Shown here piece after piece: positions 36,301-45,842 of a DNA stretch of 64,000 bases. The DNA is from Streptomyces noursei ATCC 11455 (GTDB lineage: Bacteria; Actinomycetota; Actinomycetes; Streptomycetales; Streptomycetaceae). The stretch lies in contig NZ_CP011533.1 in NCBI RefSeq assembly GCF_001704275.1, forward strand, positions 8,060,001 through 8,124,000, read 5' to 3'. Within the stretch, counting starts at the first letter, position 1. The number at the start of each line of letters is the position of its first letter. A program made the translations under genes and the position numbers. Under the pieces are notes generated by a model. That model searched no databases, had not been told where the DNA came from, and saw nothing but the letters and a program-made list of their open reading frames with translations.

Positions 36301-38160
36301 ATGGAACGGTACCCACCCATCGCGGACCACGGCATCGTCGGCGATCTCCAGACCGCCGCGCTTATCTCCTCCGAAGGGGTCGTCGACTGGTTCGCGGCAC
36401 CCCGGTTCGACTCGCCCAGCGTCTTCGCCGCCCTGCTCGACCACGACCGCGGGGGCTACTTCCGCTTCGCGCCGGACGACCCGGGCAGCACCTGCAAACA
36501 GCTCTACTACCCCGACACCGCGGTGCTGGTGACCCGGTTCATGTCCCCCGACGGCGTCGGCGAGGTCTTCGACTGCATGCCGCCGGACCGCGCCGGGACG
36601 CCGTCCGACCGGCACGTCCTGATCCGCGGGGCGCGCGTGGTCCGCGGAACGGTCCGGTTCGGCCTGGAATGCCGCCCGCGCTTCGACTACGGGCGGGCCA
36701 CCCACACCTGCGAGGTGCGGGGCGACACCGCCACGTTCCGGGCGCCGGGCATCACCGCACACCTCCAGAGCAGCTTCCCGCTCCGGCCCGACGGCGTCGA
36801 CGTGCGGGGCACGCTCACCCTGCGCGCCGGACAGCTGGCCACCGCCGTCCTCACCGTCGACGGTCCCGACGCGCCGGCCCCACCGCCCCTGACGCCGCAC
36901 GGCGCGGCGGAGCGCTACTGGGAGGTCGTGGACTTCTGGCAGCGGTGGGTGCAGACCTCCCGCTACCGGGGCAGGTGGCCGGGGGTCGTGCACCGCTCGG
37001 CGATCACCCTCAAGCTCCTGACCTACGCCCCCACCGGAGCGCCGGTCGCCGCGGCCACCATGGGACTGCCCGAGCAGGTGGGCGGCGAACGCAACTGGGA
37101 CTACCGCTACACCTGGGTACGCGACGGCTCGCTGTCGGTACGGGCCCTCCTCGACCTGGGGTTCGTCGAGGAGGCGGCGCAGTTCACCCAGTGGCTGGGG
37201 GACCGCCTCCAGGCCCGGGACGGCGACCGTGACGAACCGCTGCAGATCATGTACCGCGTGGACGGGGACCCCGACCTCCCCGAAGAAGTCCTTCCGCACC
37301 TCGCCGGCTACCGCGGCTCGGCGCCCGTACGCGTCGGCAACGCCGCCACCGACCAGCTGCAACTGGACATCTACGGCGAGGCGCTCTACGCCCTGTCGGA
37401 GGGGCGGGAGATCGCCATGCGGGCCGGCTACCACGGCTGGAAGAACCTCGCCCGGACGCTGGACTGGCTCGCCGACTCCTGGGACCGCCCCGACGAAGGC
37501 ATCTGGGAGACCCGCGGCGGGCGCCAGCACTTCACCTTCAGCCGGATCATGTCGTGGGTCGCCTTCGACCGGGGGCTGCGGCTGGCGGCCGAGTACAGCC
37601 GCCCCGCCAACACCGCCGGCTGGACCGCCGCCCGCGACGCGATCCTCGAACAGGTCATGCAGCGCGGCTGGGACGCGCGGCAACAGGCGCTCGTCCAGCA
37701 CTACGACGGCACCGTGCTCGACGCCTCGCTGCTGCTCCTGCCGCGCGTGGGCTTCCTGGCCCCCAGGACCCTGAGCTGGCTGTCGACCCTGGACGCAATG
37801 GAACGCACCCTGGTGTCGGACAGCCTGGTCTACCGCTACGACCCCGTCGCCTCACCCGACGGCCTGCGCGGCTCCGAAGGCACCTTCAGCCTGTGCACCT
37901 TCCTCTACGTCGACGCGCTCGCCCGCGCCGGCCGGCTCCGCCAGGCGCGCTACACCTTCGAGAAGATGCAGACCTACGCCAACCACGTCGGCCTGTTCGC
38001 CGAGGAGATCGGCCCCAGCGGCGAGCAGTTGGGCAACTTCCCGCAGGCGTTCACCCATCTGTCGCTCATCATGGCCGCCACCACGCTCGACGACGCACTG
38101 GACCGGCAGCGGGCCGCCGCGACCGGGCAGGACGGCTCCCCGGACCGCCTCGGTCCCTGA
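36301..38160 (+). CDS. Glycoside hydrolase family 15 (glucoamylase/trehalase-like)
   Basis: The 619-residue enzyme has the GH15 N-terminal beta domain starting YPPIADHGIVGDLQTAALIS and an (alpha/alpha)6 catalytic barrel with NWDYRYTWVRDGSL, DEGIWETRGG (probable catalytic Glu region) and LFAEEIGPSGEQLGNFPQAF (second acid). No signal peptide is present, so it is cytosolic, as are the actinobacterial GH15 trehalases and glucan hydrolases. The substrate cannot be fixed. It ends 47 bp before a convergent gene. Confidence 0.9.
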   Translation: MERYPPIADHGIVGDLQTAALISSEGVVDWFAAPRFDSPSVFAALLDHDRGGYFRFAPDDPGSTCKQLYYPDTAVLVTRFMSPDGVGEVFDCMPPDRAGTPSDRHVLIRGARVVRGTVRFGLECRPRFDYGRATHTCEVRGDTATFRAPGITAHLQSSFPLRPDGVDVRGTLTLRAGQLATAVLTVDGPDAPAPPPLTPHGAAERYWEVVDFWQRWVQTSRYRGRWPGVVHRSAITLKLLTYAPTGAPVAAATMGLPEQVGGERNWDYRYTWVRDGSLSVRALLDLGFVEEAAQFTQWLGDRLQARDGDRDEPLQIMYRVDGDPDLPEEVLPHLAGYRGSAPVRVGNAATDQLQLDIYGEALYALSEGREIAMRAGYHGWKNLARTLDWLADSWDRPDEGIWETRGGRQHFTFSRIMSWVAFDRGLRLAAEYSRPANTAGWTAARDAILEQVMQRGWDARQQALVQHYDGTVLDASLLLLPRVGFLAPRTLSWLSTLDAMERTLVSDSLVYRYDPVASPDGLRGSEGTFSLCTFLYVDALARAGRLRQARYTFEKMQTYANHVGLFAEEIGPSGEQLGNFPQAFTHLSLIMAATTLDDALDRQRAAATGQDGSPDRLGP

Positions 38161-38207
38161 TCCCGAGTCCCCGATCCCGGCGACGGTCGGCGGGAGGTTC
38201 CGGGGGC

Positions 38208-41000
38208 TTAGGACTCGCCCCGGGCGCCCGAGCCCGCCGGGCCGCCTGGGGCGTCCGGGTCGTCCGCGCTGATCAGTCCGTCCAGGCTGACCGGGCCGTC
38301 CGGGCCGTTCGGGCCGTTCGGGGCGACCTGGGGCAGCTGTTGCTCGGCCCAGATGACCTTGCCCTGCGGTGTGTAGCGGGTGCCCCAGCGATCGGTCAGC
38401 TGGGCCACCAGGAACAGGCCGCGGCCGCCCTCGTCCGTCGTCGCGGCGTACCGCAGGTGGGGCGAGGTGTTGCTGCCGTCGGCCACCTCGCAGACCAGGC
38501 TGCGGTCCCGCAGCACCCGCGCCTTCACCGGCGGCGAGCCGTAGCGGATCGCGTTGGTGACCAGCTCGCTGACCACCAGCTCCGTGGCGAAGGCCAGCTC
38601 GTCCAGGCCCCACTCGGTGAGCTTGTCGGAGATGCTGGAGCGCATCCCCGCGACGGCGGCCGGGTCGAACGGCACGTCCCACGCCGCGACGCGGTCCGGG
38701 CCGAGCACCCGGGTGCGGGCGATCAGCAGGGCCACGTCGTCCCGCGGGCGGTCCGGGAGCAGCCGGTCGAGCACCGCCCGGCAGTTCTCCTCCGGGGACC
38801 GGCCCGGATGGGACAGCGCACCGCGCAGGAGCTCCATCCCCACGTCGAAGTCCCGGGTGCGCTCCTCGACCAGCCCGTCGGTGTAGAGCACGATCTGGGT
38901 GCCCTCGGGCAGGTGCAGCACCGTGGTCTCGAACGGGACGCCGCCCAGCCCCAGCGGCGGGCAGGCCGGCAGCTCGGGGAACTCCACGGTGCCGTCCGGG
39001 TGGACCAGCGCCGGTGGCGGATGCCCGGCCCGGGCCATGTCGCAGCGCCGCGAGACCGGGTCGTAGATCGCATACAGGCAGGTGGCGCCGGTGATGCCGG
39101 TACCGCTGGCGGTGTCCGCCTCCTCCTGGTCGATCTGGTCGACGAGGTCGTTGAGGTGGCCCAGGAGCTCGTCCGGCGTCAGGTCCAGGGTGGAGAAGGT
39201 GTGCACCGCGGTGCGCAGCCGGCCCATGGTGGCCGCGGCGTGCAGCCCGTGGCCGACGACGTCGCCGACGACCAGCGCCACCCGGCTGCCGGACAGCGGG
39301 ATCACGTCGAACCAGTCACCGCTCACCCCCGACTGGGCGGGCAAGTAGCGGTGGGCCACCTCCATGGCGCTCTGCTCGGGCAGGGTGCGCGGCAGCAGGC
39401 TGCGCTGCAGGGTCACCGCCAGGGCGTGTTCCCGGGTGTACCGCCGGGCGTTGTCGATGCTCAGCGCGGCGCGGGCCACCAGTTCCTCGGCCAGCGACCG
39501 GTCGTCGTCGTCGAAGGGCTCGGGCTTCTGCGACCGCCAGAAGTTGGCCACGCCCAGGATGTTGCCGCGGGCCGTCAGCGGCGTGGTGATCAGCGAGTGG
39601 ATGCCGCAGGCGAGGACGCGCCGGGCCCGCTCCGGATCCTGCAGCTGCCAGCTGTGGGTCGTCGAGAGGTCGGACACCACCTCGGAGCGTCCGCCGGCCA
39701 TACCGCGCGCCTGGGGCGTGCCGGGCACGAAGGTGATCAGCGTCCCGGGCGGGAGGAACGGGAGGTCGTCGAGGATGCCGTGCACCGCGGTGCGCCGCAT
39801 CTGCTGGAGGCCGCTGCCGGCCGGCTCGTCGCCGCGCAGGACGGGCGCCGCCAGGTCGACGGTGACGAAGTCGGCGAGCCGGGGGACCGCGACCTCCGCG
39901 AGTTCCTCCGCGGTCCGTGCCACGTCGAGGGTGGTGCCGACGCTCACCCCGGCCTCGTAGAGCAGCCGCAGGCGCTCGTGGGCGACCTCGGCGCGGCCGG
40001 AGAGCAGCCGCAGCTCCGTGGAGTCGCGGATGGTGGTGACCGTTCCCATGCCGGCGGCGTGCCGGTCGGTGTGCCGCTGGTTGACCGCCAGGAGCCGGCC
40101 ACCGGCCTGGTGGATCTCGTCGGTGGCGGCCCGGCCCGACGCCAGCAGGGCGGCCAGCCCCGGGGCGAGCCCGGGCAGCTGGGACACCTCCTGCCCCTCG
40201 GCGTCCTCGGGCAGCGCGAGCAGCCGCCTGGCCTCGTCGTTGGCCAGCAGCAGCCGGCCGGCGCCGCTGACGATGACCACGCCCTCCCGCACGGCGTGCA
40301 GCACCGCCTCGTGGTGTTCGTACATCCGGCTCATCTCGACGGACCCCAGCCCGCGGGTCTGCCGCCGCAGCCTGGTGGTGATCACCGCCGTGGCGGCCGT
40401 GGCGAGACACAGCGCCGCGCCGGCGATGCCGAAGATCACCGGGAGGTGGGAGGCGATGGCGCGGCTCACGCTGGCCACCTTCATCCCCGCGGACACCAGG
40501 CCGACGACCGTGCCCTTGGCATCGGTGATCGGCACGATGGCCTGCACCTCGTGACCGAGCGGCCCGTGCACGCTCTCGACCCGGACCTTGCCGGCGAGCG
40601 AGGGGCCGATGTTGCCGACGAAGTGCTTGCCGATCTCCTCGGGCTTGGGGTGGGTGTAGCGGATGCCGTGGGTGTTCATCACGACGATGAAGTCGACGTC
40701 GGCCCGCTTCCGGGCCGCCTCGGTGAGCGGCTGGAGGATCTTCGACGGGTCCGGGGCCTTGAGGGCTGCCTGGACGCCGGGGGAGTGTGCGAAGGTCTCC
40801 GCGACCGCGACCGAGCGGTTGCGCGCCTCCTGCTCGGCATCGTGCCGCGAGGTCAGCAGCAGAGCCGCCAGCGCGCCCAGGACGAGCAGGAGACCGACCG
40901 TGAGCTGGAGCAGGAAAACCTGCCCCGCGAGGCTCTGCGGACGTCGTTCGGTCAGTGACCGTACCGTTGCGCGCCGATATCGGCCGGACCCTGCGGCCAT
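38208..41000 (-). CDS. Membrane sensor with SpoIIE-type phosphatase and RsbW-like kinase domains
   Basis: The 930-residue protein carries, in order: a membrane helix (about 25-50), an extracellular sCache region (VVMNTHGIRYTHPKPEEIG), a second helix (about 185-205), a PAS domain, a GAF domain (about 345-530), a PP2C/SpoIIE phosphatase domain (SGVSGDWFDVIPL, VGDVVGHGLHAAA, VLYTDGLVEER) and a C-terminal HATPase_c domain (ELVVSELVTNAIRYG). Such proteins control anti-sigma factor antagonists by dephosphorylation. The ATG at 41000 is preferred. A longer reading to 41132 would be translated from the neighbouring inverted-repeat element and is rejected. Confidence 0.9.
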   Translation of the reverse strand: MAAGSGRYRRATVRSLTERRPQSLAGQVFLLQLTVGLLLVLGALAALLLTSRHDAEQEARNRSVAVAETFAHSPGVQAALKAPDPSKILQPLTEAARKRADVDFIVVMNTHGIRYTHPKPEEIGKHFVGNIGPSLAGKVRVESVHGPLGHEVQAIVPITDAKGTVVGLVSAGMKVASVSRAIASHLPVIFGIAGAALCLATAATAVITTRLRRQTRGLGSVEMSRMYEHHEAVLHAVREGVVIVSGAGRLLLANDEARRLLALPEDAEGQEVSQLPGLAPGLAALLASGRAATDEIHQAGGRLLAVNQRHTDRHAAGMGTVTTIRDSTELRLLSGRAEVAHERLRLLYEAGVSVGTTLDVARTAEELAEVAVPRLADFVTVDLAAPVLRGDEPAGSGLQQMRRTAVHGILDDLPFLPPGTLITFVPGTPQARGMAGGRSEVVSDLSTTHSWQLQDPERARRVLACGIHSLITTPLTARGNILGVANFWRSQKPEPFDDDDRSLAEELVARAALSIDNARRYTREHALAVTLQRSLLPRTLPEQSAMEVAHRYLPAQSGVSGDWFDVIPLSGSRVALVVGDVVGHGLHAAATMGRLRTAVHTFSTLDLTPDELLGHLNDLVDQIDQEEADTASGTGITGATCLYAIYDPVSRRCDMARAGHPPPALVHPDGTVEFPELPACPPLGLGGVPFETTVLHLPEGTQIVLYTDGLVEERTRDFDVGMELLRGALSHPGRSPEENCRAVLDRLLPDRPRDDVALLIARTRVLGPDRVAAWDVPFDPAAVAGMRSSISDKLTEWGLDELAFATELVVSELVTNAIRYGSPPVKARVLRDRSLVCEVADGSNTSPHLRYAATTDEGGRGLFLVAQLTDRWGTRYTPQGKVIWAEQQLPQVAPNGPNGPDGPVSLDGLISADDPDAPGGPAGSGARGES

Positions 41001-41070
41001 GCTGCTATTTCTAACACTCCCCGGCCGGGAGCGCTGCCCTGTTGTCCGCCGTCGGTGGCCTCGTCGGCGG

Positions 41071-41238
41071 CTAGGGCGCTTCTGATGGATCTCCGTGGAA
41101 GAAGGAGCGGCGCCTGGTGCGTGCGATCGCAAGGCGCCGGGATGTCTTCATAGCGGAGCTATGGGGGCATTTCGGCAACGCCGCGAGCGTGCGTGGCAGG
41201 CGCCGCGACGCCGCGGAGATCCATCAGAAGCGCCCTAG
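41071..41238. mobile_element. 168-bp MITE-like element with perfect terminal inverted repeats
   Basis: Bases 41071-41095 are the exact reverse complement of 41214-41238 (25 bp, beginning CTAGGGCGCTTCTGATGG). CTAG occurs at both outer ends and may be a 4-bp target duplication, leaving 21-bp true ends. The interior has no reading frame for a transposase. Its right end supplies the stop codon of the decayed GH3 gene at 41235. A single related end lies at 26227-26250, showing that the element is repeated in the genome. Confidence 0.8.
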
Positions 41239-41836
41239 GGCCGGTCCGGGTGGCCTGCGGCCAGGACCTCCGCGGCGGCGACCCCACAGGCGGCGGTGGC
41301 GCCGTGCGTGAAGATCCGGACCGCTCCGGGGAGGCCGTCGCCCGGCAGTCCCATCTCGACCACGACGGCGTCCGGACGTGCGGCGGTGAGGTCGGCGAGG
41401 GCACCAGTTCCACCACGTGCGGGGCCGCGGCCAGCGGGAGGGCGCCCGCCCTCGGGCCGTCGACGCGCAGGGCGCGGCGGGCGACGGTGGACTCCTCGGC
41501 GCTCTCCCCGCTGACGCAGACCGCGTCGGCGCCGGCGGCGACGGCCTCGGCCGCGGCGCCGCCGAGGCCATGGCGATCCGCGACGGCGGCCACCTCGACG
41601 GCGTCGGTGACGATCAGTCCAGGCTCACGCCGGCGGCGTGCGGCTGGCGGTCCAGGTCGCGGGCGACGGACCCGGTCGGGTCGGGATCGTCCACGGTGCC
41701 GAGGGCGAAGTTGCCGGGCCGGGTGGCGCCGGTCGTGGATTCGAGTCGGGTGACGTCCCCGGCCTCCTCGTCGATCGCGATGATCAACGCCGGGTTCTCG
41801 GACCGGATGTTGGCCCGGGCCGATCCGTGATGTCAA
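41235..41836 (-). pseudogene. Decayed glycoside hydrolase family 3 (beta-N-acetylhexosaminidase-like)
   Basis: Three GH3 fragments lie in different frames. The first (from about 41836) reads NPALIIAIDEEAGDVTRLES and RPGNFALGTVDD, ending at a stop after QPHAAGVSLD. The second reads LIVTDAVEVAAVADRHG and AVAAGADAVCV. The third reads PDAVVVEMGLPGDGLPGAVR and CGVAAAEVLAAGHPDRP to a TAG inside the MITE-like element. Large internal parts and the true N-terminus are missing. It sits beside a chitinase, so both may once have served chitin or GlcNAc-glycan breakdown. Confidence 0.75.
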
Positions 41837-41959
41837 GGGATGGTCCGACCGATCCGGCCGCCGGGGCCGCCCCCCGACGTCTGCCGCCGCGCCCACCCGT
41901 CGCCGTCGTCAACTCATCTACAGAAAGAGGAAGTTGATGCCTCTTGCTGAGGGGCGACG

Positions 41960-41986
41960 CGCCGGCCCGGGCCGCCCGGGCCGGCG
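41960..41986. terminator. Chitinase terminator
   Basis: A perfect 12-bp GC stem (41960-41971 with 41975-41986, CCG loop) begins 11 bp after the chitinase stop. A weaker hairpin (41921-41930 with 41940-41949, one mismatch) follows further downstream. Confidence 0.75.
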
Positions 41987-41997
41987 CCGGGGGCGGG

Positions 41998-43521
41998 TCA
42001 GCAGGCGCCGAGGTCCTGCCAGACACCCCACTCGCCGGTGCTGCCGGGCTCCTCGCCCGTCGTCCACCACTTGGCCTTCCAGGTGTGCCCCTTGTAGGAG
42101 ACCTGCTGGCCGCCGGTGTAGACCGTGCCGCTGGTCCACGGGCTCGCCGTGCACTGGTTGCCGCTCCCGCCGGTGACGGTCAGGTCGTAGGACGCGCTGT
42201 GCGTGCCGGCGGGGCCGGTGCCGGTGACGGTGAGGTGGTACGTGCCGGAGGCCGCCGCCGCGGTCGTGGATACGGTGAGCGTCGAGGACCCGCCCGCCGT
42301 CACCGAGGTGGGGCTGAGCGAGGCGGTGACCCCCGCGGGGGCCCCGCCGACGGTGAGGTCCACCGTCCGCGCCGCCCCGGCGGTGACCGCGGTCCGCACC
42401 GTGGCGGTGGTCCGGCTGCCCGCCGCCACGGAACCCGCACCGGGACTGGCCGTCACGGAGAAGTCGTCGGTCGGCGCCGTGCCGCTGCCGGTGAACGGCT
42501 CGAAGATGTGGCTGAAGTCCCAGGTGTTCTGCGGGATGCTGGAGCAGGTGTCGCCGGACGGGGCGCCGGGGCAACCGCCGTTGTCACGTTGCAGCGCCCA
42601 GAACGACAGCGTGCTGATGCCCTTGGCCACCGCCCAGTTGTAGACCTGGGTGGCGTTGGCCGGGCTGAAGGTCTCGGCCGGGCCGAAGTCGTCCACCCCG
42701 GGCATCTCGATGATCCCGATCATGCTCCACAGCTGGGCCGGGGTCTTGTCGGGATAGAGCGTCTTGAGCTGGTCGTACAGCCCCTGGGCCGCGGTCTCGG
42801 TGTCCTTGGCCATGTCGTGCGTGGCGTTGTCGTAGTAGTCGAACGTCATGATGTTGGCGACGTTCACCCGGGCCCCGTTGCGCACCGCGTTCTGCAGCAG
42901 GGCGACCCCGCTGTCGGCGAGGCCCCGGGTCGTCGTGGGCAGGGTGTACGAGATCTCGACCGTGCGCCCGTTGGCGGCGGCCCAGTCCTGGACGAGCTTG
43001 AGGGCCTTGTTCCGCCGGTCGACGGCCGCGGAGTCGTCCAGCGAGTCGGCCTCGATGTCCATGTCCAGCCGTGTGACGTCGTAGGTGGTGATGACCTTCT
43101 CGTACGCGGCGGCGATCTGGTCGACGTCGGTACAGCTGTCGGCGATCTCGGTGCCGGTGGTGTCCGCGGTGTATCCGCCGAACGACGGGATGACGTCGCC
43201 CCCGTTCGCCCGGATGGTCTTGATGTCGTCGCCGAACGAGGACGTGGCGATGGGGGTGTCGGTGCTGCCGTTCCACAGGGCCGTGCAGGAGCCCTTGGTG
43301 GCTGTCTGGATGAACGCCATCGTCAGGTGTTTGGCGCCTGACTGGGCGGACAGCGCGGCGGGACTCTCGCCCGTCCACGACTCGAAGTAGGGGGCGAACA
43401 CATGGGCCGGGAGCGGGGTCGCCGCCTGGGCCGCGCCCCCGCCCAGGGCGGTCAGGCCGGCCGTGGCCACGGCGGTGACGGTAGCGGTGAGGAGTGCACG
43501 GAGGGAGCGCCTGCGTCTCAT
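41998..43521 (-). CDS. Secreted GH18 chitinase with C-terminal chitin-binding domain
   Basis: The 507-residue protein has a signal peptide ([11 protein letters not shown], cleavage near AAQAAT), a GH18 barrel with the catalytic RLDMDIEAD (Asp153, Asp155, proton donor Glu157), an Ig/FnIII-like beta domain (about residues 350-450; [20 protein letters not shown]) and a CBM5/12-type chitin-binding module at the end ([20 protein letters not shown], then WQDLGAC). It should degrade chitin outside the cell. A direct-repeat promoter of the kind known from Streptomyces chitinases lies upstream (43587-43644). Confidence 0.93.
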   Translation of the reverse strand: MRRRRSLRALLTATVTAVATAGLTALGGGAAQAATPLPAHVFAPYFESWTGESPAALSAQSGAKHLTMAFIQTATKGSCTALWNGSTDTPIATSSFGDDIKTIRANGGDVIPSFGGYTADTTGTEIADSCTDVDQIAAAYEKVITTYDVTRLDMDIEADSLDDSAAVDRRNKALKLVQDWAAANGRTVEISYTLPTTTRGLADSGVALLQNAVRNGARVNVANIMTFDYYDNATHDMAKDTETAAQGLYDQLKTLYPDKTPAQLWSMIGIIEMPGVDDFGPAETFSPANATQVYNWAVAKGISTLSFWALQRDNGGCPGAPSGDTCSSIPQNTWDFSHIFEPFTGSGTAPTDDFSVTASPGAGSVAAGSRTTATVRTAVTAGAARTVDLTVGGAPAGVTASLSPTSVTAGGSSTLTVSTTAAAASGTYHLTVTGTGPAGTHSASYDLTVTGGSGNQCTASPWTSGTVYTGGQQVSYKGHTWKAKWWTTGEEPGSTGEWGVWQDLGAC

Positions 43522-43586
43522 GTCTGTCCCGGGTGTGAGGGGGAGTGACCGCCGATTCCCGTTGGTACGCGGCGGTATGGGATCTG

Positions 43587-43644
43587 GGATAGCTCTGGGG
43601 TCAGGGGCATGTCAATGGACTGGACCAAGGTAGGACTAGACCAA
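43587..43644 (-). promoter_or_regulatory. Chitinase promoter with 12-bp direct repeats
   Basis: Read on the minus strand, two 12-bp repeats (43633-43644 TTGGTCTAGTCC; 43617-43628 TTGGTCCAGTCC; one mismatch, 4-bp spacer) precede TTGACA (43610-43615) and, 17 bp on, CTATCC (43587-43592). Direct repeats of this kind are established features of Streptomyces chitinase promoters that mediate chitin induction and glucose repression. Confidence 0.8.
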
Positions 43645-43818
43645 TCGATGCCCGGGGCGGTCACGCCCCTGCGCAGCGCCGCCGCGGCCCGCTGGACCAC
43701 CACCGGCGGGGCGAACCGACCGTCACCGCACCCCGGTCGGCCCACCGTCCGCGACCTCGGCCGGCACGGCGGGCCGACCGGGACGGGGGCGTCACCTCCC
43801 GGCCGGCGGGTCGCCGCG

Positions 43819-45744
43819 TCAACTCCCGGTCAGCCGATGGAGCCGGAGCGCGATCTGCAACTCCAGTGCGCGCTCGGGGCCGTTCCAGTCCTCCCCGAGC
43901 AGTGCCTGGACCCGGTCGAGCCGTTGCACGACCGTGTTGACGTGCACGTGGAGCTCGTCCTTGGCGCGGGTCAGGCTCCCGCCGCAGCCGAAGTACGCCT
44001 CAAGGGTGCGCACGAGTGCGGTACCGCGTCGCTCGTCGTACCGCAGGAGCGGCCCCAGGACACCGGCGACGAAGCCGTCCGCGTCCTTCTCGTCGCCCAG
44101 GAGTATGCCGAGGAACCCCAGGTCGGCCGCGCAGGCGCCGCCCTCCCGGCCCAGCGCGCGCAGGGCCCGCAGACACCGGACCGCCTCGGCGTGGGCGGCG
44201 GCCAGTGCCTGGGGTCCGGCCGCGGGTCCGGCCGCGGCGACCGTCACCGGCGCGCCGGCGAGCCGGCTGAGGTGCCTGGCGGCGCTTCTGGCCACGTCGC
44301 CGGGCGGGGCGCCGTTCTCCGCGAGCAACACCACCACCCGGCCGGCGTGTTCGGCGCTGATGCTGTCGCGGGCGACGCGGTGGCGCATGGCCGCCCCGGC
44401 CAGTCGCTGCCGGGATTCGGCGTAGGCCTCGGCGACGAGCAGCAGATGGGGCCGGTCGAGGTCGAACCCCAGGCGGCGCCCGCGCTCCGTCAGGCCGACG
44501 GGATCGCGGTCGGGGGCGTTGAGGAGGTCGGTGATCAGTTCCCCGCGGATCCGGTTCTCCGCCTCGGCGACGGAACGCCGTTGCAGCAGGAGCAGGGCGG
44601 TGACGACGCCGGCCCGCTCGAAGAGCCGCCTGGCGGCGTCGTCGAGGTCGGGCCGGCCGTGCAGCACCAGACTGCCCAGCACCTCCTGCCCGGCCAGTAC
44701 GGCACACGTCCAGCGCCCGTCGCGGAACACCGTGCGGCCGGCGGTCCGGGAGTCCGCCACGACCTCGGCCACCGTGCCGCGGCCGGGGAACGCGGCGCCG
44801 CCGGGGCCGACGGCGGTGAGTACCCGCCCTTCGGGGTCGTGGATCGCGATGGCCCCGTCGAGCAGGTCGGCGACCGCGGCGGCCACGTCCCGCACATCGC
44901 CGCCCCGCAGCACCAGGTCGGTGAGCCGGTCGTGCGCCTCCTCGGCGCGCTGCATGGCGGCGGCGTGCGCCTGGATGACCTCGTTGGCCGCCGCCAACTC
45001 GGCGAGCGCGGCCCGGGTGTTGGTGATCGCCGCCGCGGTGTCGATGGCGATGGCGGCGTGCGCGGCCAGCGAACACAGCAGGGCGATCTCGTCGGGCGAG
45101 AAGGCCCGCGGGGTGCGGTCGGCGGCGAACAGCACGCCGATGACCTCGCCACCGCCGCCACCCCCGGACCCCAGGAGCAGCGGCACGCCGAGGATCGCCA
45201 CCAGGCCCTCGTCGAGGACCCCGGCGTCGATGGTGCGGGTGTGACGGAAGCGGCTGTCGGTGCGGTAGTCGGGTGTGACGTACGGTCGGGCGTTCTGGGC
45301 GACCAGGCCGCCGAGGCCGTCGCCCAGCCCCAGTCGCAGCCCCTGGAACAGCGCGGACACCGAGCCGTCGGTGACCCGCATATAGGTGTCCCGGGCCGCC
45401 GGGTCGGGGAGCGTGAGGTACGCGGTGTCGGTGCCCAGCAGCGTCCGGGCCCGGCGCACGATCGACTGCAACACGGCATCGAGGTCGCGCAGTCCGGCCA
45501 GGTCACCGGCCGTGTCGAACAGGGCCGCGAGCTCCGCCTCACGCCGCCGGTGCTGCCGCAGCACGCCCCTCATCCGCAGCACGGTCCGGGTGGCGCCCTC
45601 CACCTCGGACAGATCCTGGGCACCGACCCCGTTGACGCGCGCCTCGGCGGCGACCGCGCCGAACTCCTCGGCCGGGGCGTCCGCGCCGAGCAGATCGATC
45701 AGGCGACGCAGGTACGGAGCGGCGGACACGGTATCTGGGTTCAT
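43819..45744 (-). CDS. GAF-domain PucR-like transcriptional regulator
   Basis: The 641-residue protein has a helical start, a GAF domain (about residues 75-240; LDAVLQSIVRRARTLLGTD), a coiled linker (LAAANEVIQAHAAAMQRAEE), a middle domain (about 290-400) and a C-terminal PucR-type HTH_30 (TLEAYFGCGGSLTRAKDELH, then VNTVVQRLDRVQALLG). Such regulators respond to small aromatic or nitrogen compounds. It lies 98 bp downstream of the MFS gene on the same strand and probably controls it. There is no clear ribosome binding site before the ATG; a G-rich tract lies just upstream. Confidence 0.87.
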   Translation of the reverse strand: MNPDTVSAAPYLRRLIDLLGADAPAEEFGAVAAEARVNGVGAQDLSEVEGATRTVLRMRGVLRQHRRREAELAALFDTAGDLAGLRDLDAVLQSIVRRARTLLGTDTAYLTLPDPAARDTYMRVTDGSVSALFQGLRLGLGDGLGGLVAQNARPYVTPDYRTDSRFRHTRTIDAGVLDEGLVAILGVPLLLGSGGGGGGEVIGVLFAADRTPRAFSPDEIALLCSLAAHAAIAIDTAAAITNTRAALAELAAANEVIQAHAAAMQRAEEAHDRLTDLVLRGGDVRDVAAAVADLLDGAIAIHDPEGRVLTAVGPGGAAFPGRGTVAEVVADSRTAGRTVFRDGRWTCAVLAGQEVLGSLVLHGRPDLDDAARRLFERAGVVTALLLLQRRSVAEAENRIRGELITDLLNAPDRDPVGLTERGRRLGFDLDRPHLLLVAEAYAESRQRLAGAAMRHRVARDSISAEHAGRVVVLLAENGAPPGDVARSAARHLSRLAGAPVTVAAAGPAAGPQALAAAHAEAVRCLRALRALGREGGACAADLGFLGILLGDEKDADGFVAGVLGPLLRYDERRGTALVRTLEAYFGCGGSLTRAKDELHVHVNTVVQRLDRVQALLGEDWNGPERALELQIALRLHRLTGS

Positions 45745-45767
45745 GAGGCGAGCCGTAGCAGGAGAGA

Positions 45768-45809
45768 GGGGAACAGGGGAAGGGGAGGGGGGACGGGGAC
45801 ATGGGGGGG
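45768..45809 (+). other. G-rich tract with six G-runs (possible G-quadruplex)
   Basis: Six runs of four or more G (45768-45771, 45776-45779, 45782-45785, 45787-45792, 45795-45798, 45803-45809) fall within 42 bp between the MFS and PucR-like genes. On the plus strand, which is the template for both genes, this fits the G-quadruplex pattern. Confidence 0.5.
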
Positions 45810-45842
45810 CGACCTCCCGGCCCCTCCCGCCGTCGGCGGATC

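Noticed and set aside
35209..37701. 830-residue minus-strand frame over the GH15 gene
   Set aside because: Shadow; GH15 motifs are on the plus strand.
41001..41132. N-terminal extension of the SpoIIE-type protein
   Set aside because: Its codons come from the MITE-like element's terminal repeat; the internal ATG at 41000 fits better.
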